Below, one piece after another: positions 1 to 6,554 of a DNA stretch of 24,077 bases. The stretch is taken from contig CAYRRZ010000015.1 of the NCBI GenBank assembly GCA_964426815.1, forward strand, positions 1 to 24,077, given 5' to 3'. Below the pieces are notes generated by a model that saw only the letters and a list, made by a program, of their open reading frames with translations, had not been told where the DNA came from and made no database searches. The stretch comes from JADZEJ01 sp964426815. GTDB lineage: Bacteria; Patescibacteriota; Patescibacteriia; 2-12-FULL-60-25. Position numbers and translations under genes: made by a program. How positions within the stretch are numbered: position 1 is the first letter of the stretch; each line of letters begins with the position of its first letter.

Positions 1-88
1 GCTTTCAGGACTTCGAGATCCCCGGTGATTCGTTCTTCAAGTTTTTCGGCATGTTAGCCGAGGACCTCTTCTACAGCTTGGTCGACCA

Positions 89-123
89 GCCTGCACAAAG
101 CATCGTGCAGGCTTTTTCTTTTT
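89..123 (+). terminator. Rho-independent terminator of a gene left of the window
   Basis: GCCTGCAC (89-96) pairs perfectly with GTGCAGGC (105-112) across an 8-base loop and is followed by a T-rich run to 123, so it works on the plus strand. The T-tract is missing on the minus strand, so it does not serve the VOC gene. The plus-strand transcript it ends must come from beyond the left edge. Plus frames 1 and 2 stop at 55-57 and 26-28; neither leaves enough residues to identify a protein, and bases 1-88 stay unassigned. Confidence 0.7.
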
Positions 124-128
124 GTGGA

Positions 129-563
129 TTATGCTTTCTTCGCGTTTGGATCAAACTCTACGGTCCACTCAATACCATACTTGTCTCTAAACATGGCGAA
201 GGTCGAACCCCATGGGCTTTCGGCCATAGGCATTTCAGCCTCTCCCCCTTCTGAAAGACCCTTAAATAATCTGTCGGCTTCTTCACGGCTGTCGACACTG
301 ATCGCTATTTTAGATCGGTTTTCACGTTCATTTACTGGTCCCATCATTTCTGGAACGTCATTCGCAATTAACAGATTGTTACCAATTGGCAAAGTGATAC
401 GCATGATTTTATTTTCTTCTTTTTCTGGCACAGGAAATTCAGCACTAGCGATATCTTTGAAGCGCGTAATCTTTCCGAATTCTCCACCGAAGACGGATTT
501 GTAAAAGGTAAAAGCCTCTTCGGCATTTCCGTTGAAATTGATGTAGGGATTGATGGTTATCAT
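129..563 (-). CDS. VOC-family (PhnB/glyoxalase-like) protein
   Basis: A 144-residue protein of the vicinal oxygen chelate superfamily, PhnB-like branch. It begins with the typical NPYINFNGNAEEAFTFYKSV segment (residues 5-24), in which the first beta strand leads into a helix carrying the F-Y-x-x-V-F-G-G motif, and has a late W-G-S/T-F-A-M-F-R-D-K-Y-G-I-x-W segment (about residues 117-132). Members are small cytoplasmic dimers; many have no known substrate, so none is assigned here. The length fits a complete single-module protein. The start is supported by a consensus promoter (598-603 and 575-580) that puts transcription a few bases before the ATG. It is a single-gene unit: tRNA-Ser and a terminator lie upstream. 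No T-tract terminator is visible after its TAA, though the plus-strand hairpin at 89-112 lies there. Confidence 0.88.
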   Translation of the reverse strand: MITINPYINFNGNAEEAFTFYKSVFGGEFGKITRFKDIASAEFPVPEKEENKIMRITLPIGNNLLIANDVPEMMGPVNERENRSKIAISVDSREEADRLFKGLSEGGEAEMPMAESPWGSTFAMFRDKYGIEWTVEFDPNAKKA

Positions 564-574
564 ACTAAGGATTC

Positions 575-603
575 ATTGTATGGAATCACATATCGCTGGT
601 CAA
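575..603 (-). promoter_or_regulatory. Sigma70-type promoter of the VOC gene
   Basis: Read on the minus strand: -35 TTGACC (603-598), a 17-base spacer and -10 TACAAT (580-575). The predicted start lies about 7 bases downstream, leaving only about 4-5 bases before the ATG at 563 and no room for a Shine-Dalgarno sequence. Confidence 0.75.
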
Positions 604-607
604 TAAC

Positions 608-631
608 AAAACCGCCTTTTCAGGCGGTTTT
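608..631 (-). terminator. Terminator after tRNA-Ser (symmetric hairpin)
   Basis: AAAACCGCCT (608-617) pairs with AGGCGGTTTT (622-631) around a 4-base loop. On the minus strand the stem ends in a short T run and sits downstream of tRNA-Ser and directly before the -35 of the VOC promoter. The symmetry would also allow plus-strand termination. Confidence 0.7.
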
Positions 632-651
632 GTTGGTCTCGCTATTTGAGT

Positions 652-705
652 CGTGGCTCCGCCATTTTATTTTGGCGGAGCCACGTCGCTCGCGAGCGAC
701 GTGGC
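652..705. repeat. Double palindrome adjoining the tRNA-Ser 3' end
   Basis: Two hairpins are nested back to back. A 13-bp stem pairs 652-664 with 673-685 around an AT-rich loop. A perfect 26-bp palindrome covers 680-705 and includes the tRNA CCA and discriminator base. The words TGGCGGAG at 673-680 and 702-709 are direct copies, and 657-664 carries the inverted copy, so the tRNA 3' terminal sequence is present three times. It may be a tRNA trailer structure or an integration-site remnant. Confidence 0.65.
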
Positions 706-789
706 GGAGGAGGAGAGATTCGAACTCTCGGTACCTTGCGGTACGCTTGCTTTCCAAGCAAGTGCACTAGACCACTATGCGACCCCTCC
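702..789 (-). tRNA. tRNA-Ser (anticodon GGA)
   Basis: Read on the minus strand, the 88-base gene folds as a class II tRNA. The acceptor GGAGGGG (789-783) pairs with CTCCTCC with one G-U; the anticodon stem CTTGC/GCAAG encloses the loop TTGGAAA, giving anticodon GGA; a long variable arm has stem GTACC/GGTAC with a GCAA loop; the T arm is GAGAG-TTCGAAT-CTCTC. The discriminator is G, and CCA is encoded at 704-702. The anticodon reads UCC and UCU serine codons. It is transcribed alone from the promoter at 812-840. Confidence 0.97.
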
Positions 790-811
790 ACGGGATTCGT
801 TTAGCCGCCAT

Positions 812-840
812 AGACTACCAAATGGCCGCCGCTAAATCAA
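812..840 (-). promoter_or_regulatory. Promoter of tRNA-Ser
   Basis: Minus strand: -35 TTGATT (840-835), 17-base spacer, -10 TAGTCT (817-812), leaving a leader of about 15 bases before the mature 5' end at 789. The same stretch can form an imperfect stem (801-805 with 831-835, and 807-811 with 822-826), so the promoter lies in dyad symmetry. Confidence 0.5.
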
Positions 841-846
841 GGGACG

Positions 847-870
847 AAAAAACCCACGGTTTACGTGGGT
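847..870 (-). terminator. Terminator overlapping the stop codon of the lone receiver gene
   Basis: The stem pairs 852-858 with 864-870, loop 859-863, followed on the minus strand by six T. The TAA stop of the receiver gene (863-861) lies inside the hairpin loop. Confidence 0.75.
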
Positions 871-1247
871 CGAGTTTGGGCCGACTGGATGGCCTGATGA
901 AGGACTTGGGGCGCTTCGCCTTTATCGTGTGCCTGAAGGTCACAGCCCGCTTTCACAAGCTTTTCCATCAAGGATTTGCTCATCGAGGCTGCAACGATTG
1001 GACCCGTAAAGCCCATGCGCCGGATAGCTTCAACAAAGATCGGACCAAATTCCCCTTCGACCACGTCGCCGTCTGAAATGACCCCGACGATACGTGGTCG
1101 CTCTTCATTGAAGAGCTGGAGTGCGCCTTTCATGCTGGGAGCTGCAATGACCTCATAGCCCCATACGGACAAGAGATCCTGATACAGCACACGCACCGCT
1201 GAGTAATCCTCCAGGACGAGGACAACTGACTTGGCTTGAGAGTTCAT
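861..1247 (-). CDS. Stand-alone receiver-domain protein (atypical CheY-like)
   Basis: A 128-residue single-domain protein with the (beta-alpha)5 receiver pattern. The acidic pair is E13-D14 in VLVLEDYSAVRVLY. The segment GVISDGDVVEG aligns with the phosphoacceptor strand, giving D59 as the likely phosphorylated Asp. S88 in IVAAS takes the place of the conserved Ser/Thr and K109 in AHDKG that of the conserved Lys. All switch residues are present, but the usual Met-Pro after the Asp is missing. No output domain or kinase is nearby. The ATG at 1247 is preferred over the longer reading from 1298, because the promoter at 1257-1285 starts transcription only a few bases before 1247, whereas the ATG at 1298 sits inside the preceding terminator hairpin. 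Confidence 0.8.
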   Translation of the reverse strand: MNSQAKSVVLVLEDYSAVRVLYQDLLSVWGYEVIAAPSMKGALQLFNEERPRIVGVISDGDVVEGEFGPIFVEAIRRMGFTGPIVAASMSKSLMEKLVKAGCDLQAHDKGEAPQVLHQAIQSAQTRPT

Positions 1248-1256
1248 GGTTGGACG

Positions 1257-1285
1257 AAAATAGTCTTTTTTTGGATTTTCGTCAA
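1257..1285 (-). promoter_or_regulatory. Promoter of the lone receiver gene
   Basis: Minus strand: -35 TTGACG (1285-1280), exactly 17 bases, then -10 TATTTT (1262-1257). Nine bases separate the -10 from the ATG at 1247, so the mRNA would be leaderless or nearly so. It begins two bases after the dsbA-like gene's terminator. Confidence 0.7.
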
Positions 1286-1287
1286 TA

Positions 1288-1319
1288 CAAAACCCCACAC
1301 CATGTGGTGTGGGGTTTTG
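1288..1319 (-). terminator. Terminator of the His-tailed DsbA-like gene
   Basis: A nearly perfect 15-bp inverted repeat (1288-1302 with 1305-1319) with a CCCC/GGGG core and flanking A4/T4, working on either strand. A close copy of its central CCCCACACCATGTG word ends the lipoprotein gene at 7594-7623. Confidence 0.8.
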
Positions 1320-1365
1320 CCTCCGTCGCTCTTACGAGTTTGGAGCTTGTTGCAAGCCGTGAGGC

Positions 1366-2163
1366 TTATTTCTTCAAAGCAGCGTCGATAGCGGCCTTAA
1401 AGGTTGCGAGAGGCTGAGCGCCTTCGACCAAGATACCGTTCACAAAGGTTCCTGGCGTACCCTGGACACCAGCAGCTGAGCCTTCAGCCAACTGTTGGTT
1501 AACCTTGTCTTGGTACTTGCCTGAGTTCAAACAGTCAGTGAACTTCTTTTCATCCAAACCGATTTCTTTTGCAATCTTTGGCAAACGATCATTCGAGAGA
1601 CCGGTACCGCCCGATTGGGTTTCGGTGAAAATCTTGTCATGCATCTTCCAAAAGGCGTCATTGCCACCGATTTCAGCAGCACATTCTGAAGCTTCTGCTT
1701 GCTTCATGGCATTCTGGTGGAAGGACAATGGATAGTGGCGGAAGACGAGACGCACATCATTTGGATATGCCTTCATGACATCATTCATGGTCGCGAAGTG
1801 GCGCTTACAGAATGGACATTCAAAGTCAGAATATTCAATCAAGGTCACCTTGGCATTTTTTGCACCAATAATGTGATCTGCTTTTTCATCCACTGGCTTC
1901 ACTGGCTGAGATGGTACCTCAGGAGCCGTTGGTTGATTTGGCTGAGTTGGTTGCTGTGCAACCTGTTGTTGAGCTTGAGCAGCGCCTACGCCAAGGCTCA
2001 AACCCTTTCCAGACGCAATTGACCAGACCAAGAAAATAAGAGCAACCGTGGTACAGGCAGCAATGCCGGCAAATAAGCCCAAGAAAAACATGGTCTTTGG
2101 ATTGCCCTGCATTGAGCTGCCGTGATGATGGTCGTGGCCGCTGTGGTCATGCATATCTGACAT
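1366..2163 (-). CDS. Membrane-anchored DsbA-family disulfide oxidoreductase with His-rich N-tail
   Basis: 265 residues. Residues 1-24 form a tail with six His (positions 5-14), a likely metal-binding cytoplasmic segment. One membrane segment (about 25-50) is followed by a Gln/Pro-rich linker (65-92) and a thioredoxin-fold DsbA domain (about 95-265). The active site is C116-P-F-C119, and the cis-proline loop is GTPGTFVNG. With an N-in topology the catalytic domain lies outside the membrane, where it would oxidise or isomerise thiols of secreted proteins; this is inferred from the family. It follows the trxB-like/dsbA-like pair by about 80 bases and shares the redox theme. A second in-frame ATG at 2154 is possible; no clear Shine-Dalgarno favours either. 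No VKOR/DsbB partner is seen in the window. Confidence 0.92.
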   Translation of the reverse strand: MSDMHDHSGHDHHHGSSMQGNPKTMFFLGLFAGIAACTTVALIFLVWSIASGKGLSLGVGAAQAQQQVAQQPTQPNQPTAPEVPSQPVKPVDEKADHIIGAKNAKVTLIEYSDFECPFCKRHFATMNDVMKAYPNDVRLVFRHYPLSFHQNAMKQAEASECAAEIGGNDAFWKMHDKIFTETQSGGTGLSNDRLPKIAKEIGLDEKKFTDCLNSGKYQDKVNQQLAEGSAAGVQGTPGTFVNGILVEGAQPLATFKAAIDAALKK

Positions 2164-2192
2164 AGAGAGTGCGAGATGAGTTTAAGAAATGA

Positions 2193-2204
2193 ATTGTATG
2201 GAAT
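2193..2204 (-). promoter_or_regulatory. Possible promoter core of the His-tailed dsbA-like gene
   Basis: Minus strand reads ATTCCATACAAT, identical over 12 bases to the core of the VOC promoter (575-586), with TACAAT as -10. No good -35 lies 17 bases upstream; a small GC hairpin (GCTCC/GGAGC, 2229-2217) is there instead. The leader would be about 25 bases. Confidence 0.4.
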
Positions 2205-2243
2205 ATCATATTTGCTCCGCGGGAGCGTGTCGAGCAAAAGATG

Positions 2244-2744
2244 TCAAGACCCGGAGATAGCCTTCGACAAGATCGCGTCCCACTCTGCTTCAGACATGAC
2301 GCCTGAATATCGGACATTCCCGACAAAATAGGTTGGCGTTGAATTCACATCATTCGCCACACCTTCTGACATATCTTCCCGGATCTTGGCGTCATAGGTT
2401 TTATTGCTGACGCAGGCGGTAAATGGATCAGCTTCGATTCCGAGGGTTTTTGCAATTTCAACAAATTGCGCACTTGGTGAATTTAACCCTGCCCAAGCAT
2501 CTTGTGTTTCGTATAACTTTTGGCGATATTCCCAAAACTTNNNNNNNNNNNNNNNNNNNNNNNNNNNNNNNNNNNNNNNNNNNNNNNNNNNNNNNNNNNN
2601 NNNNNNNNNNNNNNNNNNNNNNNNNNNNNNNNNNNNNNNNGGTGATGGGCCTGCAATAATCGCCCAGACCAAACCAACAAGAATAAGCACAAACAAAAAT
2701 GCCGTACCGCCTAAGAAAAGTTGTCTGGTTCTTTGTTCATTCAT
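2244..2744 (-). CDS. Membrane-anchored DsbA-family protein (interrupted by assembly gap)
   Basis: The N-terminus has a short basic stretch and one membrane segment (about residues 9-31). The part after the N run (2541-2640) is the second half of a DsbA-like thioredoxin fold: KFWEYRQKLYETQDAW, then FVEIAKTLGIEADPFTACV, then the cis-Pro loop NSTPTYFVGN. The CXXC site is not visible and must lie in the gap. Compared with the neighbouring paralogue, about 85 residues should separate the membrane segment from KFWEY, so the true gap is probably about 250 bases rather than 100. It starts 2 bases after the trxB-like stop, so the two are surely cotranscribed and probably work in one thiol-redox route. 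Confidence 0.85.
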   Translation of the reverse strand: MNEQRTRQLFLGGTAFLFVLILVGLVWAIIAGPSXXXXXXXXXXXXXXXXXXXXXXXXXXXXXXXXXXKFWEYRQKLYETQDAWAGLNSPSAQFVEIAKTLGIEADPFTACVSNKTYDAKIREDMSEGVANDVNSTPTYFVGNVRYSGVMSEAEWDAILSKAISGS

Positions 2745-2746
2745 AT

Positions 2747-3658
2747 CTATTGTGATTGAAGATGTTTGATAATATCTAGCGCTGCCTTACTCCCCTCGCC
2801 TACCGCAACCGCGATTTGTTTTTCGGTGACATTGGTTACATCGCCTGCTGCCCAGACATTGCGCATCGTGGTGCGATTTCTTACATCCACAATGATCTGT
2901 CCTGCGCGATCGGTTTCAATACCTGTTATAAAACCCGTATTTGGAACTTGTCCGATTTCGATAAAGACACCCTGACTCGGCTCTACGCGCTCGACCCCAT
3001 CTGGGCCGATCAAACCAATTCCTTCGACTGTTTTAATGCCGCTGATCTTGGTAGTGCGCGTTCCTGCCAAGACCGTAATTTTTTTGCTTGCAAGGCACTT
3101 TTGCTTCATGACGGTGTCTCCAGATAATTCTGGATTGAGACAAACGATAGTGACATGCTCTGCATATTTTTCAAGCAAGAGCGCGGCATCCATGGCGCTA
3201 TTTCCACCACCTATGACATGTACCTGACGATCACGATACAAAGGACCATCACAGGTTGCACAATATGTAAGCCCATGTCCATAGAGCTCGGTTTCGCCAG
3301 GAACATTCAGTTTGCGATTTTCTTGACCGGTAGCAATCAACAGCGTGCGTGCGGTGTACACGCCCTTGTCTGAATGAATACGAAAACCCGTAAGCTCATT
3401 CACGACTTTTTCGACATGCTCATCTTGCTTCAAGGTAAAATTTTCTTGATAGTCAGCTACATGTTCTTCAAACTTTTTTACCAAATCAATTCCAGAGAGC
3501 AAATGAAAACCAAGATAGTTTTCTACATCTGCACTCCACAGGGTTTTGCCGCCAATGGTTCCGGCAATGAGTAAGAAATTCACTTTTTGCCGAGCGAGAT
3601 AAATCGCCGCCGCTAAGGCTGCCGGACCTCCACCAATAATGATGCAGTCATATGTCAT
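2747..3658 (-). CDS. trxB: Thioredoxin reductase-like FAD/dithiol oxidoreductase
   Basis: 303 residues, the usual TrxB length. FAD site GGGPAALAAA (9-18), redox-active C133-A-T-C136 followed by Asp, second Rossmann motif GGGNSAMDAA (150-159), and C-terminal FAD motif NVWAAGDV. The family moves electrons from a pyridine nucleotide through FAD and the dithiol to thioredoxin-like partners. The stretch after the second motif reads VTIVCLNPELSGDTVMKQK and lacks the HRRxxxR signature that holds the NADPH 2'-phosphate, so the electron donor may differ. The start at 3658 (MTYDCIIIGGG) is preferred over 3685 because the extended -10 at 3665-3673 puts transcription at this ATG and because it fits the family N-terminus. 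First gene of an operon with the DsbA-like gene. Confidence 0.9.
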   Translation of the reverse strand: MTYDCIIIGGGPAALAAAIYLARQKVNFLLIAGTIGGKTLWSADVENYLGFHLLSGIDLVKKFEEHVADYQENFTLKQDEHVEKVVNELTGFRIHSDKGVYTARTLLIATGQENRKLNVPGETELYGHGLTYCATCDGPLYRDRQVHVIGGGNSAMDAALLLEKYAEHVTIVCLNPELSGDTVMKQKCLASKKITVLAGTRTTKISGIKTVEGIGLIGPDGVERVEPSQGVFIEIGQVPNTGFITGIETDRAGQIIVDVRNRTTMRNVWAAGDVTNVTEKQIAVAVGEGSKAALDIIKHLQSQ

Positions 3659-3664
3659 GTACGG

Positions 3665-3673
3665 AGTATAGCA
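3665..3673 (-). promoter_or_regulatory. Extended -10 promoter of the trxB-like operon
   Basis: Minus strand reads TGCTATACT (3673-3665) with no clear -35. The expected start, about 7 bases downstream, falls on the A of the ATG at 3658, so the message would be leaderless. Confidence 0.6.
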
Positions 3674-3697
3674 GGCAAACCACATAATCTGTTGTAT

Positions 3698-3726
3698 GAA
3701 AAAACCGCCTGATTGCTCGAGGCGGT
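3698..3726 (-). terminator. Terminator of the gatC-gatA-lgt operon
   Basis: ACCGCCT (3704-3710) pairs with AGGCGGT (3720-3726), followed on the minus strand by a six-T run. A second hairpin (3731-3738 with 3745-3752) lies just upstream of it, between it and the assembly gap. Confidence 0.75.
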
Positions 3727-3767
3727 GTCTATCCTATCTAAGGCGATAGGATGGGTGAGGTGTAGGA

Positions 3768-3867
3768 NNNNNNNNNNNNNNNNNNNNNNNNNNNNNNNNN
3801 NNNNNNNNNNNNNNNNNNNNNNNNNNNNNNNNNNNNNNNNNNNNNNNNNNNNNNNNNNNNNNNNNNN
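3768..3867. other. Assembly gap (100 N)
   Basis: A run of exactly 100 N three bases beyond the lgt stop codon. The other four N runs (2541-2640, 8541-8640, 10156-10255, 22621-22720) are the same length and sit inside genes. They look like fixed-length placeholders, so a small gene could be hidden here. Confidence 0.9.
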
Positions 3868-3870
3868 TCC

Positions 3871-4629
3871 TTACGCTCGTACTTCGTCTTTTTTCGATGG
3901 CTTGTTTATGAGTAAAAACAAACCGATGCCGATCAGCGGAAGCGTTACCCATTGGGTGGGTGTTAAGCCGATATAGCGCACGTCAGCTAAACGATAAAAA
4001 TCTAACCAGAGACGCGAAATCGAATCACAAGTCAAAAACAATCCAAACCAAAATCCTGGATGACGCGTCTTTCGATCAAAGGCGAGGAAAAGCAATGCGA
4101 TCACAAAACCCGTGATCGACAAATACAATCCAAGATCGTGGCGTGTTTGCCCATCTGGATATTTCACCGCTAAGAACGAATGCGAAAGCGTGCCTGGATG
4201 ATCGTGAATCAAAAAACAACCAATACGACCGATGCCGCAACCAATAGGCAAACCCCAAATCAAGGTATCGGCCCACTGAATAAAATCGAGACCATTTTTC
4301 TTTATCCAAAACCAAAACGTTAATGCGCAAGCAATAAACCCACCGTAAATCGCATATCCCGGAAGACGCGGATCAAATGCCTCCCACGGATGCGCGAAAA
4401 AATAGCCCGGTTCATAGACAAATACATGAAACAGGCGCGCACCGATAAACGCAGCAATGAATAACCAGACCGAAATATCCCACACGTTTTTTGGATCAAG
4501 ACCATTTTTCTTGGCACGACGAGCTGCCATCCAAGCACCAGCAATAAATCCGCAGGCGACGAAAGTCCCCCAGGTTCGTAGTGGAATCGGTCCGAGTTGT
4601 ATGACTTGAGATTCAATCCAGGGAATCAC
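3871..4629 (-). CDS. lgt: Prolipoprotein diacylglyceryl transferase
   Basis: 252 residues with about seven hydrophobic segments. Lgt transfers a diacylglyceryl group from phosphatidylglycerol to the lipobox Cys of prolipoproteins at the inner membrane. Family landmarks: N-terminal LGPIPLRTWG, the signature G132-I-G-R-I-G-C-F (R135 matching essential Arg143 of E. coli), and the late SRLWLDFYR (R206 matching Arg239). The usual SxHGG motif is AIYGG here, with Tyr95 in the His103 position. It overlaps the upstream gene by 4 bases (ATGA), so translation is probably coupled. A candidate substrate, the Pro-rich lipoprotein at 7665-8096, is in the window; the signal peptidase Lsp is not. Confidence 0.93.
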   Translation of the reverse strand: MIPWIESQVIQLGPIPLRTWGTFVACGFIAGAWMAARRAKKNGLDPKNVWDISVWLFIAAFIGARLFHVFVYEPGYFFAHPWEAFDPRLPGYAIYGGFIACALTFWFWIKKNGLDFIQWADTLIWGLPIGCGIGRIGCFLIHDHPGTLSHSFLAVKYPDGQTRHDLGLYLSITGFVIALLFLAFDRKTRHPGFWFGLFLTCDSISRLWLDFYRLADVRYIGLTPTQWVTLPLIGIGLFLLINKPSKKDEVRA

Positions 4630-5108
4630 ATCACGTTCAAAATTTTAAGCGCTTTTTCAAATTCATCTATTGCCTGTCTTGCTTGGCGCGACGAAATTTG
4701 AAATGTCGCTTCATGTGCCAGCGAATTTCTGAGTTTATGTGCTGGCCACACATCGCGCAATTTTGGATATTTGTAACAAGCGACTTTTAATCTTTCGCCG
4801 AGAGTTTCGCCGGGCATCATCATGGATTTGAGTCCGGCATCAAGCAAGGTATCAGCTTCCATGATCGCGAGCTTGGCTCCCATCACACCTTGTTCGGAGG
4901 TTTTTCGAATCTCGGCCCAGCGCGCGATAATTTGTTCGCGGCTCATCCCCTGCATTTCGGGGCGAGTGAGGTAGCGAATCAACTTGCGGACGCCGATCAC
5001 GATCGCAATAAAAACGACAAAGGCAAGAATGATCAAGCCAATATAGACCCAGATCGAAGTGGGCGTTTGCGAGAGATCGGTTCCGTCCTGCAAGACTTCT
5101 TCGAACAT
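4626..5108 (-). CDS. Membrane protein with HEPN-like RxxxxH motif
   Basis: 160 residues, no named family recognised. One membrane segment (about residues 19-40) is followed by a helical cytoplasmic domain. Near the C-terminus, HKLRNSLAHE contains R127-x4-H132, and an earlier helix reads AKLAIMEADTLLDAGL; both fit the four-helix HEPN fold, whose Rx4-6H motif is the active site of many RNases and also occurs in non-catalytic members. The start at 5108 gives a 4-base gap from the gatA stop; a longer frame from 5171 would overlap gatA and adds no family-like sequence. It lies third in the gatC-gatA-x-lgt operon and overlaps lgt by 4 bases. Function unknown; the HEPN reading is an inference from motif spacing. 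Confidence 0.8.
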   Translation of the reverse strand: MFEEVLQDGTDLSQTPTSIWVYIGLIILAFVVFIAIVIGVRKLIRYLTRPEMQGMSREQIIARWAEIRKTSEQGVMGAKLAIMEADTLLDAGLKSMMMPGETLGERLKVACYKYPKLRDVWPAHKLRNSLAHEATFQISSRQARQAIDEFEKALKILNVM

Positions 5109-5112
5109 AGAT

Positions 5113-6549
5113 TTAGGCCTTGGTGGCCATTTCGTAGCAATCAGCGATCGCGAGTAAGCCAGCTTCGTCAAAGGCGCGACCGGTTAAATGCAAGCCAACA
5201 GGCAAGCCATCATCAGGCGAACCGCCACATGGCACCGAAATTGCAGGCAAGCCAGCGACATTCACGCCGACGGTAAAAATATCTTCCAAATACATCGCAA
5301 GCGGATCGGTGGTCTTTTCGCCGATTTTGAAAGCCGTGGTTGGAGCAGTTGGCGTAAGCAAGGCATCAACCGATTCAAAGGCTTTGGCATAGGCCTTGCG
5401 AATCAAGGTCTGCACTTTCTTTGCCTGGAGATAATAGGCATCGTAATAGCCGCGCGATAAGGCATAGGTACCAAGCAAGATGCGGCGTTTTACTTCTGGG
5501 CCAAAACCAGCAGCGCGTGATTGCGCATAGGTTTCAAACAAAGGCAGATTTTCTAAGCGCAAACCATATCGCATGCCATCGAGACGCGATAAGTTGGCAG
5601 ACACTTCACATGGCATGAGCACATAGTAGACAGCCAATGCTTCTTCAACATATGGCAAATCGACTTCGACAATCTCGGCGCCGAGACCTTTCAGAACGTC
5701 GACCGCTTCGGTCACGCGCGTGCGAACACCAGGCTGCATCCCCTCTCCCCAAGCTTGGCGAGGCAGGCCGATGCGAACACCTTTCAAATCTTTTTTCCAT
5801 GCAGGAACAAAAGGCGCGACTTTAGCCGTGGTTTGATCGAGCACATCGGAACCCTGAATCGCATCAAATAAAATGGCAGCATCTTTAACCGTTTTGGTCA
5901 TGGGACCGATTTGATCGAGCGAAGAAGCCATGGCGATCAAGCCAGAACGAGAGACACGGCCATAGGTTGGCTTCAATCCAACAATGCCACAAAAAGCAGC
6001 TGGCTGACGGATCGAGCCACCTGTATCAGAACCAAGCGCAGCAATCGCAAAATCTGCGGCAACAGCTACGGCGCTCCCACCCGAAGAACCACCCGGAACG
6101 CGCTCTGGATCGCGTGGATGATGGGTTGGGCCAAAGGCCGAGCGTTCGCTCGAGGAGCCCATCGCGAATTCATCCATATTGGCACGACCGAGAATGATGG
6201 CGCCCTGTTCTTTGAGTTTGCGCGTTACGGTTGCATCCGAAGCAGACACATGGGTTGCGAGCATCTTTGACCCGGCAGATACCACATGACCCTGATTCAA
6301 AATATTATCCTTGAGTGCGAGCGGAATGCCATCCAAAGGTCCAGCGATTTTTCCTTGTTCACGGCGAGCATCTGCGGCACGAGCTTGTTCGAGCGCTTCT
6401 TTTTCGTAGATTTCAAGCAAGGCATTCAAAGCCCCATTTAAGCCTTTTGCTTTTGCGAGACAATCTTTCGTCAATTGTTCGGAAGTGATGGTTCCGGCAT
6501 CGAGCGCGGCACGAGCTTCGGTCAATGACAATTCATTCAGTGGTTTCAT
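5113..6549 (-). CDS. gatA: Asp-tRNA(Asn)/Glu-tRNA(Gln) amidotransferase subunit A
   Basis: 478 residues, the full length of GatA. Amidase-signature enzyme that hydrolyses glutamine and passes ammonia to GatB, which converts misacylated Glu-tRNA(Gln) or Asp-tRNA(Asn). The Ser-cisSer-Lys triad is visible: K80 in PLALKDN, S155 in VPGGSSGGS, and nucleophile S179 in GSDTGGSIRQPAAF. It starts 5 bases after gatC stops. GatB is not in this window, so the complex must be completed from elsewhere. The ORF runs straight into the next gene (4-base gap), placing tRNA amidation and lipoprotein modification in one operon. Confidence 0.98.
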   Translation of the reverse strand: MKPLNELSLTEARAALDAGTITSEQLTKDCLAKAKGLNGALNALLEIYEKEALEQARAADARREQGKIAGPLDGIPLALKDNILNQGHVVSAGSKMLATHVSASDATVTRKLKEQGAIILGRANMDEFAMGSSSERSAFGPTHHPRDPERVPGGSSGGSAVAVAADFAIAALGSDTGGSIRQPAAFCGIVGLKPTYGRVSRSGLIAMASSLDQIGPMTKTVKDAAILFDAIQGSDVLDQTTAKVAPFVPAWKKDLKGVRIGLPRQAWGEGMQPGVRTRVTEAVDVLKGLGAEIVEVDLPYVEEALAVYYVLMPCEVSANLSRLDGMRYGLRLENLPLFETYAQSRAAGFGPEVKRRILLGTYALSRGYYDAYYLQAKKVQTLIRKAYAKAFESVDALLTPTAPTTAFKIGEKTTDPLAMYLEDIFTVGVNVAGLPAISVPCGGSPDDGLPVGLHLTGRAFDEAGLLAIADCYEMATKA

Positions 6550-6554
6550 ACAAA

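Noticed and set aside
3..254. Open plus-strand frame from the left edge
   Set aside because: It reads through a convincing plus-strand terminator (89-123) and then antisense through the VOC gene; no family-like sequence.
1248..1298. N-terminal extension of the lone receiver protein
   Set aside because: The upstream ATG lies in a terminator hairpin and the promoter lies inside this stretch; the receiver fold starts at 1247.
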